Assembly (NCBI GenBank): GCA_964564545.1
Contig: CAZMBP010000092.1
Coordinates: 43,633-107,632, forward strand
Direction: 5' to 3'
Length of the DNA: 64,000 nt
Source of the DNA: CAJQQY01 sp964564545
GTDB taxonomy: Bacteria; Bacteroidota; Bacteroidia; Chitinophagales; Saprospiraceae
Below the pieces are notes generated by a model. That model searched no databases, was not told the DNA's origin, and saw only the letters and a program-made list of their open reading frames with translations. The translations under genes were made by a program, and so were the position numbers. This document shows, piece by piece, positions 35,731 to 44,236 of this stretch. The stretch's first letter is position 1, and every line of letters begins with the position of its first letter.

Positions 35731-37512
35731 TTACTTAATTCGAATTCCCATTTGTTTCATCAGAAGCGTAGCATTAAAACTTTGACTCACTCCTTTTTTG
35801 ATTGTATAATCAAATTTCAATTTCCCGTCTTGCACTTCTACTTCCATACAAAGATTCTCAATTGCACCTTCTGAACTTGCTTCCATGCTTCCTAATTCTA
35901 AATCATGTGTGGCAATTAATCCTGATCCTTTACTATTGATAAATTGTTGAATCAAAGCTTTTGAACCTGTGTGTCGATCTGTGGAATTTGTTCCTTTTAA
36001 TATTTCATCTAAGATGAAAAAGATATTTTGCTCTGCATCGACTGCTTCAATAATTATTTTTAATCGCTTGAGTTCAGCATAAAATGAAGAAGTACTTTCA
36101 TGTAAAGCATCAACCGTTCGCATGCTCGAATAAACTTGCAAAGGTGGCAAGGAGAATTTCTCAGCACAGACCACACTTCCACTCATTGCTAAAATTATAT
36201 TCAATCCAGCAGTTCGTAAAAAGGTACTTTTACCAGCCATATTTGAGCCTGTGATTAATTTGATATGGGCTTCAGTTGGCATAGTCAAATCGTTGCAAAC
36301 TCTTTCTTTTCCATCAATCAATGGATGACCCATTTGCTTGGCTACTAGCTCATTTTTGTTTTCTACTTTTGGAAAAACCCAATTCGGATTATTATAATAA
36401 AGTGTAGATAAACTTAAAACTGCTTCGATCTCTTGCAAGGCATCAAACCATTTTGGTAAATGATCTTTTTGCAACGCTTGCCATTTTTCCAATCGATTAA
36501 CCCAATGCAAATCCCAAAGAGTAAATACATTTAAAATAATGGCAAAAGGATTATTTCGAACATTTAATTGTTGAATGATGTAGGACAATTTTTTGACACT
36601 CGTTGAGGCATTTTCTTCTCCTACAAAAAATACAGATTGTAAGTCATGCAATTTTTTAGATGAAAATTTTTCTGTTTCAATGTGCTGAATCAGCCTCGCA
36701 TAATGAGCTAATATTTTCTCTGCTTTGTCAGTTTGCACATGAGTCGCATTCACTTTTTCGACAGTCATTTTTAAAATGATCGCCGCAGGCACATAAAATA
36801 GAATGGCCAATTGCCAAGGAATATAAAACAACCAAAGTATCACTCCTGCTATTCCAAGAAGTGGAGCAATGTACATAGCCATTTTATACAAAGAAGAGTT
36901 GCTGACAAAGGGAGGCATTTGTAACCATTTTTTTAATGCTTTCAAATGATCCGCTGAATCTTCGGTCGACATCCCAAGTGCTTGAAAATTTTGTCGCCAA
37001 TCTAATTGTTGATGTAATTCTTGAACAGATTCTTGGCGAAGTGAAATCTCCTCCAGCTTAGCAGGGTGACTGAGCCAATTGGCCAAACATTTTTTCCCAA
37101 TAGAAGTATTGCTTCGATTACAATATTGGAAAAAAGAATAGTCTCCAAATAAATCCATATCGATAGAATTCGGATGTTGGGTATCCATGAATTGCTCGCC
37201 TGAATCAAATTGATTGAATTGATAATTCAGATAGTCAACCTCATTTTGGTTTACCTTGGATAAATTTTCATGATGAATTTGGTTCCGCTGAATTGCTTGA
37301 TGCCAATAGACAAATCTTGCAAAAGCTGCCAAAAAAACAAATAGAAAAAGCCCTGCAGCCCAACCATACGACCACAAAAAAGTAAATATCGCAGCACCAA
37401 TAAAAAAGATAACTAATCGAACAATCGAGAAGCGAATATATTTTTGTTTTAATTCTGCAGCTTTGGCTGCAAAATCATTTTGTCGTTTTTTGTAAAGTTC
37501 TTGTAATTGCAA
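35731..37512 (-). CDS. Membrane-associated MutS-family ATPase
   Basis: 593 residues. The C-terminal third is a MutS ATPase: Walker A GSNMAGKSTFLRTAGL (near 420), SSMRTVDALHESTSSFYAEL, Walker B FFILDEILKGTNSTDRHTGS and ATHDLELG. The N-terminus has hydrophobic stretches at about 27-70 (LVIFFIGAAIFTFLWSYGW, AAGLFLFVFLAAFARFVYW) and a further one at about 215-245. The mismatch-recognition and Smr domains of MutS1/MutS2 are absent. Membrane-spanning MutS relatives are known in Bacteroidota, but their role is unclear. A REP-B pair separates it from the divergent regulator. Confidence 0.85.
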   Translation of the reverse strand: MQLQELYKKRQNDFAAKAAELKQKYIRFSIVRLVIFFIGAAIFTFLWSYGWAAGLFLFVFLAAFARFVYWHQAIQRNQIHHENLSKVNQNEVDYLNYQFNQFDSGEQFMDTQHPNSIDMDLFGDYSFFQYCNRSNTSIGKKCLANWLSHPAKLEEISLRQESVQELHQQLDWRQNFQALGMSTEDSADHLKALKKWLQMPPFVSNSSLYKMAMYIAPLLGIAGVILWLFYIPWQLAILFYVPAAIILKMTVEKVNATHVQTDKAEKILAHYARLIQHIETEKFSSKKLHDLQSVFFVGEENASTSVKKLSYIIQQLNVRNNPFAIILNVFTLWDLHWVNRLEKWQALQKDHLPKWFDALQEIEAVLSLSTLYYNNPNWVFPKVENKNELVAKQMGHPLIDGKERVCNDLTMPTEAHIKLITGSNMAGKSTFLRTAGLNIILAMSGSVVCAEKFSLPPLQVYSSMRTVDALHESTSSFYAELKRLKIIIEAVDAEQNIFFILDEILKGTNSTDRHTGSKALIQQFINSKGSGLIATHDLELGSMEASSEGAIENLCMEVEVQDGKLKFDYTIKKGVSQSFNATLLMKQMGIRIK

Positions 37513-37564
37513 AGAGGAAAATATTGAGTAAAATGAATAAATATGGTTTGGGGTAGATTAAAAC

Positions 37565-37674
37565 GTAGTGGTCTGCTTTAGCTGACCTAAAAAGGGTGAA
37601 GCGATAAGTTTGAAATATTTTAGAGAAAAATTCGCTTTGCTCTTTTTTTTAGGTCAGCTAAAGCAGACCGCTAC
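37565..37674. repeat. REP-B inverted pair enclosing a hairpin
   Basis: Left unit 37565-37588 is GTAG then TGGTCTGCTTTAGCTGACCT. The right unit 37651-37674, read on minus, is GTAG then CGGTCTGCTTTAGCTGACC. Between them AAAAAGGGTGAAGCGA pairs imperfectly with TTCGCTTTGCTCTTTTT. The outer flanks are AACGTAG/CTACGTT. It sits in a divergent promoter region, unlike the other pairs, which follow stop codons. Confidence 0.85.
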
Positions 37675-37738
37675 GTTACAATCTGCCGCAAATTTACTAT
37701 TTTTACCCATGAAGTTTGAAATGTAAAAAAATAAATAT

Positions 37739-39229
37739 TTGAGTACCAAGACACAAAACCATAGAATCATTTTTGGCCTGAAAGTAAAACAATTACGGAC
37801 AGAGCTAAAGTTGTCATTTGCCCAGCTGGCAAAGCAATCAGGGCTTTCAGTTTCTTACCTCAATGAAATTGAAAAAGGGAAAAAATATCCACGTGCTGAT
37901 AAAATAGACTTACTAGCCAAAGCCTTGAAAATTGACGTAGAATCCTTGACCTCTACTGATTTGACCAAGCAATTAGCCCCTGTAGGAGTTTTATTACAAT
38001 CAAATTTCTTGAACGAGTTGCCATTAGATTTATTTGGAATTGAGTTATCAAAAGTGACTGAAATTATTGCCAATGCCCCAATTCGTGTAGGTGCATTTAT
38101 TTCTACTTTGGTTGAAATTTCAAGAAATTATTCTTTGCTAGATGCTCACTTTTTTACTGGTGCAATGCGTGCTTATCAAGAGATGCGCTATAATTATTTT
38201 GAAGAGATCGAAAAAGCTGTGGACGACTTTTTGAAAAAAGATAAACTTCCCATCAATGGAGGAACGACTGCTGAGACTTTGAAGTTTATTTTGCAAAAAA
38301 AATATAAATATCAAGTTGTCGAAAATGGATTGCATGACTATCCTGAATTAAAAGATATTCGAGCTGTTTTTATTCCAAAAGGAAAAAAGTTATTGCTCAA
38401 TGAAAATTTATCTTCTACAGAAAAGTTATTTCAACTTGCCAAAGAATTAGGTTTTAATCGATTAAAAATAAAGCAACGAGGTAACACTTCTTCTCTTTTA
38501 AAAATCGATTCTTTTGACATGGTCTTGAATCAATTTAAAGCTTCTTATTTTGCTGCTGCGGTGATTATTCCAAGAGAAGCTCTTTTGGAAGACCTTACTT
38601 CTTTTTTCCAAAAAGAAAAATGGGATGCGGAGGCTTTGATTCAGATTAATCGAAAATACAATGCCTCGCCTGAGATTTTATATCATCGTTTGACAAATTT
38701 GTTGCCCCAGTATTTTGGTTTGCAAAAATTATTTTTCCTCCGATGTATTCATGATACACAGAAAAATAATTTTGAAATAGACAAAGAACTACACCTCAAT
38801 CACAAACACCATCCACATGGTAATGGATTATTGGAACATTATTGTCGAAGATGGTTGTCGATTTCTTTGCTCAATGATATGCATGAAATGCAGAAGGTAG
38901 GGAAATATGTCAACACATTTGTAGGTGTTCAACGCTCGAAGTATTTTGGAACGGAAGATGAATATTTATCTTTTACATTGTCGAGACCTTCTCATCCAAA
39001 ACCGTATTTAAACACGAGTGTGACTATTGGAATTTTGATTGATGATGAAATGAAAGAGAAGATTAATTTCTTGGATGATCCTACTATTCGAACTCGAGTG
39101 GTGAATAAGACTTGCCAACGTTGTCCAATTACTGATTGTTCGGAAAGGGCTGCTCCTGCTATTGAAGTAAAGAAAAAAGAGGATAGGAAAGCGGTGCAGG
39201 ATGCTTTGAAGAAATTGATTGGGGAATAA
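37739..39229 (+). CDS. XRE-family regulator with DUF2083 (ScfR/RamB type)
   Basis: 496 residues starting at TTG (37739); there is no in-frame ATG near the HTH, and the nearest upstream ATG meets a stop within six codons. The N-terminal HTH (9-66) reads IIFGLKVKQLRTELKLSFAQ then SGLSVSYLNEIEKGKKYP. The large C-terminal part matches the short-chain-fatty-acyl regulator family, ending in a cysteine cluster CQRCPITDCSERAAP (about 459-473) that may bind metal. Relatives control propionate/acetate or glyoxylate metabolism by sensing an acyl-CoA; the target here is unknown. Confidence 0.85.
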   Translation: MSTKTQNHRIIFGLKVKQLRTELKLSFAQLAKQSGLSVSYLNEIEKGKKYPRADKIDLLAKALKIDVESLTSTDLTKQLAPVGVLLQSNFLNELPLDLFGIELSKVTEIIANAPIRVGAFISTLVEISRNYSLLDAHFFTGAMRAYQEMRYNYFEEIEKAVDDFLKKDKLPINGGTTAETLKFILQKKYKYQVVENGLHDYPELKDIRAVFIPKGKKLLLNENLSSTEKLFQLAKELGFNRLKIKQRGNTSSLLKIDSFDMVLNQFKASYFAAAVIIPREALLEDLTSFFQKEKWDAEALIQINRKYNASPEILYHRLTNLLPQYFGLQKLFFLRCIHDTQKNNFEIDKELHLNHKHHPHGNGLLEHYCRRWLSISLLNDMHEMQKVGKYVNTFVGVQRSKYFGTEDEYLSFTLSRPSHPKPYLNTSVTIGILIDDEMKEKINFLDDPTIRTRVVNKTCQRCPITDCSERAAPAIEVKKKEDRKAVQDALKKLIGE

Positions 39230-39248
39230 TCCTTGATTTTTTTTGAAC

Positions 39249-39315
39249 CACAAAAGGCACAAAAAACCAGAAAGGATTTCTAGAAAACTTCTGTGAATCT
39301 TTTGTGCCTTTTGTG
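39249..39315. repeat. Inverted repeat CACAAAAGGCACAAAA
   Basis: CACAAAAGGCACAAAA (39249-39264) and its exact reverse complement (39300-39315) lie between convergent genes, with an inner partial stem CAGAAA/TTCTG. It has the same site preference as the other inverted pairs. Confidence 0.8.
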
Positions 39316-39324
39316 ATTGAAAAA

Positions 39325-39786
39325 TTACTTCATCACCGTAATCACTCCCGTCTCCACTTCATTGCTCCAATTCCCTGCTCGATCTTTTATTCTAATTTTA
39401 AAAGTTGTTGTCTCCGTATTATTATTTTCATCAATAATAATCGTATGATTTAAAACAACATTTAACTCGCCTGTAATTTTAATTTCAGAGCCTGAAGGTG
39501 CTCGTGGAGAAAGGTGATAATCAAATTTCAAAACATCTGGGTCACGAGTGTCCACTACTTCTATCGAAGGAATATCTGGATCTTCCGTTCCCAAATCACC
39601 ATCACCATCTGAGTAAGAAATCGTAAAAGTTAATTCATCCGTATATTGCTGAACTTGATTAGATTCAGGAATAACTTTAACCAATTCGATAGTTGGAACT
39701 TCTGTCAGCAGCTCGTCTGAATCGTCTTTTCCACAACTCACTACAAGAAGAACTAAGGCTAATAAAAATATATTTTGATACTTCAT
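39325..39786 (-). CDS. Lipoprotein with Ig-like domain, hypothetical
   Basis: 153 residues with lipobox LVVS-C (near 18). The body is beta-rich with an acidic loop SDGDGDLGTEDPDIP that could bind calcium, and a C-terminal strand pattern ending WSNEVETGVITV. It is the last gene of a minus-strand run containing heme-motif and DUF1501 proteins, 24 bp after the cytochrome-like gene. Confidence 0.7.
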   Translation of the reverse strand: MKYQNIFLLALVLLVVSCGKDDSDELLTEVPTIELVKVIPESNQVQQYTDELTFTISYSDGDGDLGTEDPDIPSIEVVDTRDPDVLKFDYHLSPRAPSGSEIKITGELNVVLNHTIIIDENNNTETTTFKIRIKDRAGNWSNEVETGVITVMK

Positions 39787-39810
39787 TTCTTTTTATTTTT
39801 TCCAAAAAAA

Positions 39811-40815
39811 TTACTGCACATAAAATGAAAAATACTGAATCAAATACGCTGGCGAATTTTCATTTGGAATTTCAGTTGGATCATCATGGTCTGCATCTTT
39901 TACGAACATTCGCATGTAAACAACATCTCCTGATTCAAATCCTAAGTCAGAAGGTTTGAAAGTTACTTTTTGATAATATGGAAGTTCCTGTGGATTATAA
40001 CTACTGAACGCACTATTAATTATTAGCGGTACTGGTTCCACTTGCATATCCAATTCTACTGAATTCGAAAAAGTAAATGGCTCTGTCGAAAATTGAATTT
40101 TATTGTAAGTCAACGCATTTCCCAAAACGTAATTTTGATCGGCATCCATATCAAGGAAGAGTAACCACATTTCCATATTTTCATCTGCTGAAGTGATAAA
40201 AGGATTAAATGCAACATCATCAATTCGAACAGTATCTACTCTAAAATTATTATTGTCTGGTAAGTAAGCTACTACACCATAACATGCCGGTTGAGCACTC
40301 GAAAGGGTTGGTGTATTTCCAAAAATATCTTTTGCACCATCATTTATCCAATTAGTAATAAGACCAATTTGATCTTCAGACAATGGATTTCCACTTGAAG
40401 GCATTCTTTCGAAATTAGGTAAAAAATGCTCGGTGATCCTTTTATACAACATTGATTGCTCTGGTTCAAAAGGAGTTACTCGATATGGAAGTGGTTCGCG
40501 TCCATCAACTGCCATGCTATAATTTTTCACAATCGGATGAAAAACTAACGAATTATAGGAACTCTCAACAGTTCTAAAATCTGGTTCAAAAGTCCCATCG
40601 TGGCACCCAGGGCGATTACAACTTTCTGAAAAAATATAATGATGCAATCCTAAAAATCCGTTTGAATCGACTGGTATCGTTTCAATCTCTGGCAATGGGT
40701 ATGTCAAGGTATCAAATGGATTGAAAGGCAAATCCGCTGGCTCAGGTGTATTATTATCCTTGCAAGAATACAGGAGCAAACATAAAATTGAAAAGGTAAA
40801 TATAATTTTTTTCAT
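39811..40815 (-). CDS. Lipoprotein with CX4CH heme-binding motif (cytochrome c-like)
   Basis: 334 residues, lipobox LLLYS-C. A heme-attachment-like CNRPGCH (C-x4-CH) lies near residue 62. It is followed by a cytochrome-like region with a candidate distal Met in FERMPSSGNPLSEDQIGLI, then NWINDGAKDIFG. The spacing CX4CH, rather than CX2CH, is typical of large exported cytochrome-like proteins in Bacteroidota and Planctomycetota. The C-terminal half is beta-rich and of unknown function. An electron-transfer role is inferred. Confidence 0.75.
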   Translation of the reverse strand: MKKIIFTFSILCLLLYSCKDNNTPEPADLPFNPFDTLTYPLPEIETIPVDSNGFLGLHHYIFSESCNRPGCHDGTFEPDFRTVESSYNSLVFHPIVKNYSMAVDGREPLPYRVTPFEPEQSMLYKRITEHFLPNFERMPSSGNPLSEDQIGLITNWINDGAKDIFGNTPTLSSAQPACYGVVAYLPDNNNFRVDTVRIDDVAFNPFITSADENMEMWLLFLDMDADQNYVLGNALTYNKIQFSTEPFTFSNSVELDMQVEPVPLIINSAFSSYNPQELPYYQKVTFKPSDLGFESGDVVYMRMFVKDADHDDPTEIPNENSPAYLIQYFSFYVQ

Positions 40816-40830
40816 CTTCTGATTGTTCTC

Positions 40831-40921
40831 CCGTGACTCAGTTTAAAGCTGGGTCACGGATATTATTTAACAACTAGTTTCTTTCAAATTAACCGTGACA
40901 CGGCTAGAAGCCGTGCCACGG
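40831..40921. repeat. Two 29-nt CCGTGAC...GTCACGG hairpins
   Basis: Unit 1 at 40831-40859 begins CCGTGACTCAG and ends CTGGGTCACGG. Unit 2 at 40893-40921 begins CCGTGACACGGCT and ends AGCCGTGCCACGG. Both are 29 nt and self-complementary with a single mismatch or wobble, separated by 33 bp. They lie between the DUF1501 gene and the cytochrome-like gene, inside a run of same-strand genes. Confidence 0.8.
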
Positions 40922-40939
40922 TGGGGCTGTTGTTGATAT

Positions 40940-42274
40940 TTAAATTAATGCTTCTTCTAGCACTCTTCCCGGCATCAAATTACTCGGCACACTATCTTTA
41001 AATCCTAGAATATGTGCTATCGTTGGCACCACATCAATTGATTCCGCAACTGGATTATTTGGACTTCCCAATGCTTGCCCTTGCACCACTTTATCATCTG
41101 GCCCAACAATCATTGTGAATACTCTTCGTGAATTATCATCACCTGTATGATCGTATGCTCCCAGTCCATTTGCATCAACAATATTATTTCTATCTAAATT
41201 TCGACCATGCTCAGGCATGCAAACCATAATCGTATCATTTGCCAAAACTGGATGACTTTGAATCTTATTCCACAACCAACCGATTCCATAATCTGCTCGA
41301 TGCAAATAATATAAATAAGCACTAAAATTATCATGACAGACATCCAAGTTAGTGGTATTAATTACCGTTAACTCTGGAGTGAATTCATCCATCACTTGCC
41401 ATGCTGCTGAAATGTTTATCAAATCGCCAGTAAGTAAATTTTGATTATTTCCAGGAGTTGCCACTTCTAAATTTCCACTAGCAGCGTCATCAATTTTTTG
41501 CAATAAAAAGTTTTTAATCTGCTCACGATTTTCAGGCGTATTTTGAATACCTGGCAATTGCTCCCCTGCTTGCGCAAAATTATTATCTAAAATATTTTTG
41601 ATCCGATTAATTCGATTCACATCATCAGGTTGGTAACTAACTGCATTGCCTAATTGGCTTTGTCCTGCATTTCCCAAAATACTTTGTGGGCGCAAATAGT
41701 TCGCTCCATACTGAGCGCCATAACTGTTCGACTGACTATAATTTAAAGAAGGATAAGGTCCGAGTCCTTCAGAAATCCACCAGGCATTCATCGCACTTTC
41801 GTTCGGATCAGAATGCTTTCGATAGTATTCAAAGATGGTTGGAAAATCTGGATTGATATTTAAGTTCAAACCAGTCTCCGTATAATTTCCAGTCATCGCA
41901 ACAGTATGACCATTGTAATGTCCAGTCGGCCCAGTTTTATATTCAACTTCTTTGAAAAGTGTTCCTTGCTCCATCATCGGCGTATTCAAAACTGGTGCCC
42001 ATGGATCATGAATGGCATTGCTAGAAGGTGCTGCACCTGTAAGCATATTGTTCATCACATTTCCTTGAGGAAGAGAGGCATTTTGATTCATTAAAAATTG
42101 TTGCCCTACCGACTCTTGATTTCTAATTCCTCCCGCAAACAATACATAAACAACATGATTAACAACTCGACTTCCTGTCGCTGCAAACAATCTTCCCGTA
42201 GGTAAAATATATGGAACGCCAGTTAGTCCCGCTGCAGCTAAACCTGCTTTTTTTATAAAATTTCTCCGCTTCAT
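40940..42274 (-). CDS. DUF1501-family protein with Tat-like signal
   Basis: 444 residues. The N-terminus MKRRNFIKKAGLAAAGLTGV carries a twin-arginine motif (RRNFIKK) and a weakly hydrophobic core, so Tat export is likely; tatC is also in this window. The body is an alkaline-phosphatase-superfamily-like DUF1501 domain (VLFAGGIRNQESVGQQFLM, VMDEFTPELTVINTTNLDVC, MVCMPEHGRNLD, YDHTGDDNSRRVFTMIVGPD). In many phyla DUF1501 proteins are paired with DUF1800 or cytochrome-type partners; here the partners are the REP-motif lipoproteins and the CX4CH protein. Enzymatic activity is not established for the family. Confidence 0.85.
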   Translation of the reverse strand: MKRRNFIKKAGLAAAGLTGVPYILPTGRLFAATGSRVVNHVVYVLFAGGIRNQESVGQQFLMNQNASLPQGNVMNNMLTGAAPSSNAIHDPWAPVLNTPMMEQGTLFKEVEYKTGPTGHYNGHTVAMTGNYTETGLNLNINPDFPTIFEYYRKHSDPNESAMNAWWISEGLGPYPSLNYSQSNSYGAQYGANYLRPQSILGNAGQSQLGNAVSYQPDDVNRINRIKNILDNNFAQAGEQLPGIQNTPENREQIKNFLLQKIDDAASGNLEVATPGNNQNLLTGDLINISAAWQVMDEFTPELTVINTTNLDVCHDNFSAYLYYLHRADYGIGWLWNKIQSHPVLANDTIMVCMPEHGRNLDRNNIVDANGLGAYDHTGDDNSRRVFTMIVGPDDKVVQGQALGSPNNPVAESIDVVPTIAHILGFKDSVPSNLMPGRVLEEALI

Positions 42275-42329
42275 TTATATTTGATTTAGATTGTTTAAAA
42301 AAATAACACAACTTTTACCAAACCATTTC

Positions 42330-42830
42330 CTAATAAAATTTATACTCATTAGATAATGCAAACGCTTGGTAAATCATCTCAGGAGTTAATTCAGCATCGC
42401 CTTCTATTTCTTGTTTTAATTCCAACACTTCGTACGGCGAAGGTTTTCTTAGAAAAAATCGGATGTAGGTATCTTCGATAAACTGGTCGACGTTAGCACG
42501 CATTTCCTGATTAGTTGGCGTACCTGCATTTCCACTATTAACAAAATCATTTAAGATCAATTCGTCCGCCATTTGTTTATCACCAATCGAAGCACGAACT
42601 TCCGCCAATTGACTCAAATCTTGTTGAGGAAGAGTTGTCGAAAAAAGGTTAGAGTATAAAATAGAAATATATTGTTCAGGAGTTTTCTGCTTTGTTTTTT
42701 CAACGTTGCTTAGGTAGAGATTTTCTTCATTTACCTCAAAAACATATTGATATTCCTTTTCTTGTTTGCAACCAAAAAGAATGGACATGCCAAACAAAAA
42801 GATCATAGATAATTGAAAAATTCTATTCAT
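42330..42830 (-). CDS. Lipoprotein with (R/K)(E/K)PxxxE motif, partner of DUF1501
   Basis: 166 residues, lipobox MSILFG-C. The C-terminal half has FIEDTYIRFFLRKPSPYEVL followed by ELTPEMIYQAFALSNEYKFY, the same scheme as IYIDLLGREPLDNEL...STEEYYKRFY in its upstream neighbour. The pattern recalls DUF4214/DUF1549-like helical modules. It ends 55 bp before the DUF1501 gene. Confidence 0.65.
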   Translation of the reverse strand: MNRIFQLSMIFLFGMSILFGCKQEKEYQYVFEVNEENLYLSNVEKTKQKTPEQYISILYSNLFSTTLPQQDLSQLAEVRASIGDKQMADELILNDFVNSGNAGTPTNQEMRANVDQFIEDTYIRFFLRKPSPYEVLELKQEIEGDAELTPEMIYQAFALSNEYKFY

Positions 42831-42927
42831 GATTTAATTTTTTTTATTCAAAAAAAGTGGAGAGCATTGAATAGGTTGTTTCCCAAAATAAAATTCAACT
42901 AATGGGAAATTAACCATTCACCGTTAC

Positions 42928-43809
42928 CTAAAACCCTGCGTACTCATCAGACTTCATCACGATTCGTTGAACCGCTTGATAATCTTGTGTATCATCAAAA
43001 ATAAAAATCGCATCCACCATCTCTTGTGAACTTGGTTCTCGAACCAAAAGTTGATTATAAATATCAATCGCAAGGCCTTGATAAAACTCAGGAGTTCCCA
43101 TCAAGATATTGATGAAATCCACTTTGTTATTTCCATCTTGTAAAAAGACTAAAGAAGGATTTCCATTGACCATGTTTACAGAGGCAATTAATTCAGCGTC
43201 GGTAGGTGTTCTTTTTAAAAAGTTTTCAAAACAGGAGAGGACAAAATTTTCAGCACCCATATTAATTTCATCATAGAAATTATTGCGAGTGAGAATAAAC
43301 ATAAATTCATTGATCGTAATGTTCCCATTTTGATAATCAGTTCGTACATTTCTCAACGCATACATCAAAGCTAACTCTGCATTGTACAATTGAGCTAAAC
43401 CATTATTTCCATTTTGGATCGCCTGATCTCGTTCCACTTCAAAAATGTAAATCGTAAAATCTAACTCGTCATTTGTGACTCCTGGCAAGTAGCTGGTTTG
43501 ATAAATTTCATAAAACCGTTTATAGTATTCTTCTGTACTCATCAAATTGGTGAGTAATTGTTCGCGAGAATCATCACTTAAAGAATTAGATTTTAAATCA
43601 GAAGTGGTAGAAGTTAATTCATTGTCCAACGGTTCACGTCCCAATAAATCAATGTAAATTTTATTGACATAATTTTCAATTTGGACAGTTGTAACTTCAT
43701 CGTAAGGAGGAGCTGTATTATCTTCAATGATAACATTTTGGACAATCGTATCTTTTTTACAGGAAAAAATAAATACCATCATCAACATCAGGTAGAGTAT
43801 ATTCCTCAT
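42928..43809 (-). CDS. Lipoprotein with repeated LLxREP modules
   Basis: 293 residues, lipobox MVFIFS-C. It is helical with three related modules: KIYIDLLGREPLDNELT, CFENFLKRTPTDAELIA and DIYNQLLVREPSSQEM, each followed by a segment ending near EEYY, PEFY or DEYAGF. It is the first gene of the minus-strand run reaching 39325. Repetition within the protein and similarity to the next gene suggest duplication. Role unknown; it may be an anchor or partner for DUF1501. Confidence 0.7.
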   Translation of the reverse strand: MRNILYLMLMMVFIFSCKKDTIVQNVIIEDNTAPPYDEVTTVQIENYVNKIYIDLLGREPLDNELTSTTSDLKSNSLSDDSREQLLTNLMSTEEYYKRFYEIYQTSYLPGVTNDELDFTIYIFEVERDQAIQNGNNGLAQLYNAELALMYALRNVRTDYQNGNITINEFMFILTRNNFYDEINMGAENFVLSCFENFLKRTPTDAELIASVNMVNGNPSLVFLQDGNNKVDFINILMGTPEFYQGLAIDIYNQLLVREPSSQEMVDAIFIFDDTQDYQAVQRIVMKSDEYAGF

Positions 43810-44236
43810 AGGAATTTGGGTTTTAAGGAAATGGTTTAAAATTTCAAGACAACAAAGATTAAAACATCCCCTATGTCTATTAATAATTTTTTTTGTGGAT
43901 TTGCTGGCGTTAAAAATAAATTAAAAAAAATCTAATATTTAATTTTACTTATTTTTTGAGAAAAACATTTAATCTGCAACCTAGTATCGAATGTAAAGTC
44001 TGATAGAATACGTAAATATTGGACTTTTCGAAAGATAAAAAGTTTAATTCAAGTAGAATATTAGAAAGAGAAGTATAAACTATCAGAAAAAATACCAACC
44101 TACCTGACGAAATGTAGTTTTAAAATCAAAAATCATAGCATCGCTTTTTCAAAAGTTTGTTTTCTTTGTAGTCGCTGAATTTACTTTGAATTTGGCATCG
44201 CTACTTTTTTAATTTTTCAATAAAAAATCAACTAGC
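43810..44236. other. 427-bp divergent intergenic region
   Basis: This region separates the lipoprotein/DUF1501 run (-) from the DPP4 gene (+). It is AT-rich. ATCGCT occurs twice (near 44140 and 44206). I see no ORF, RNA gene or strong hairpin. Confidence 0.4.
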
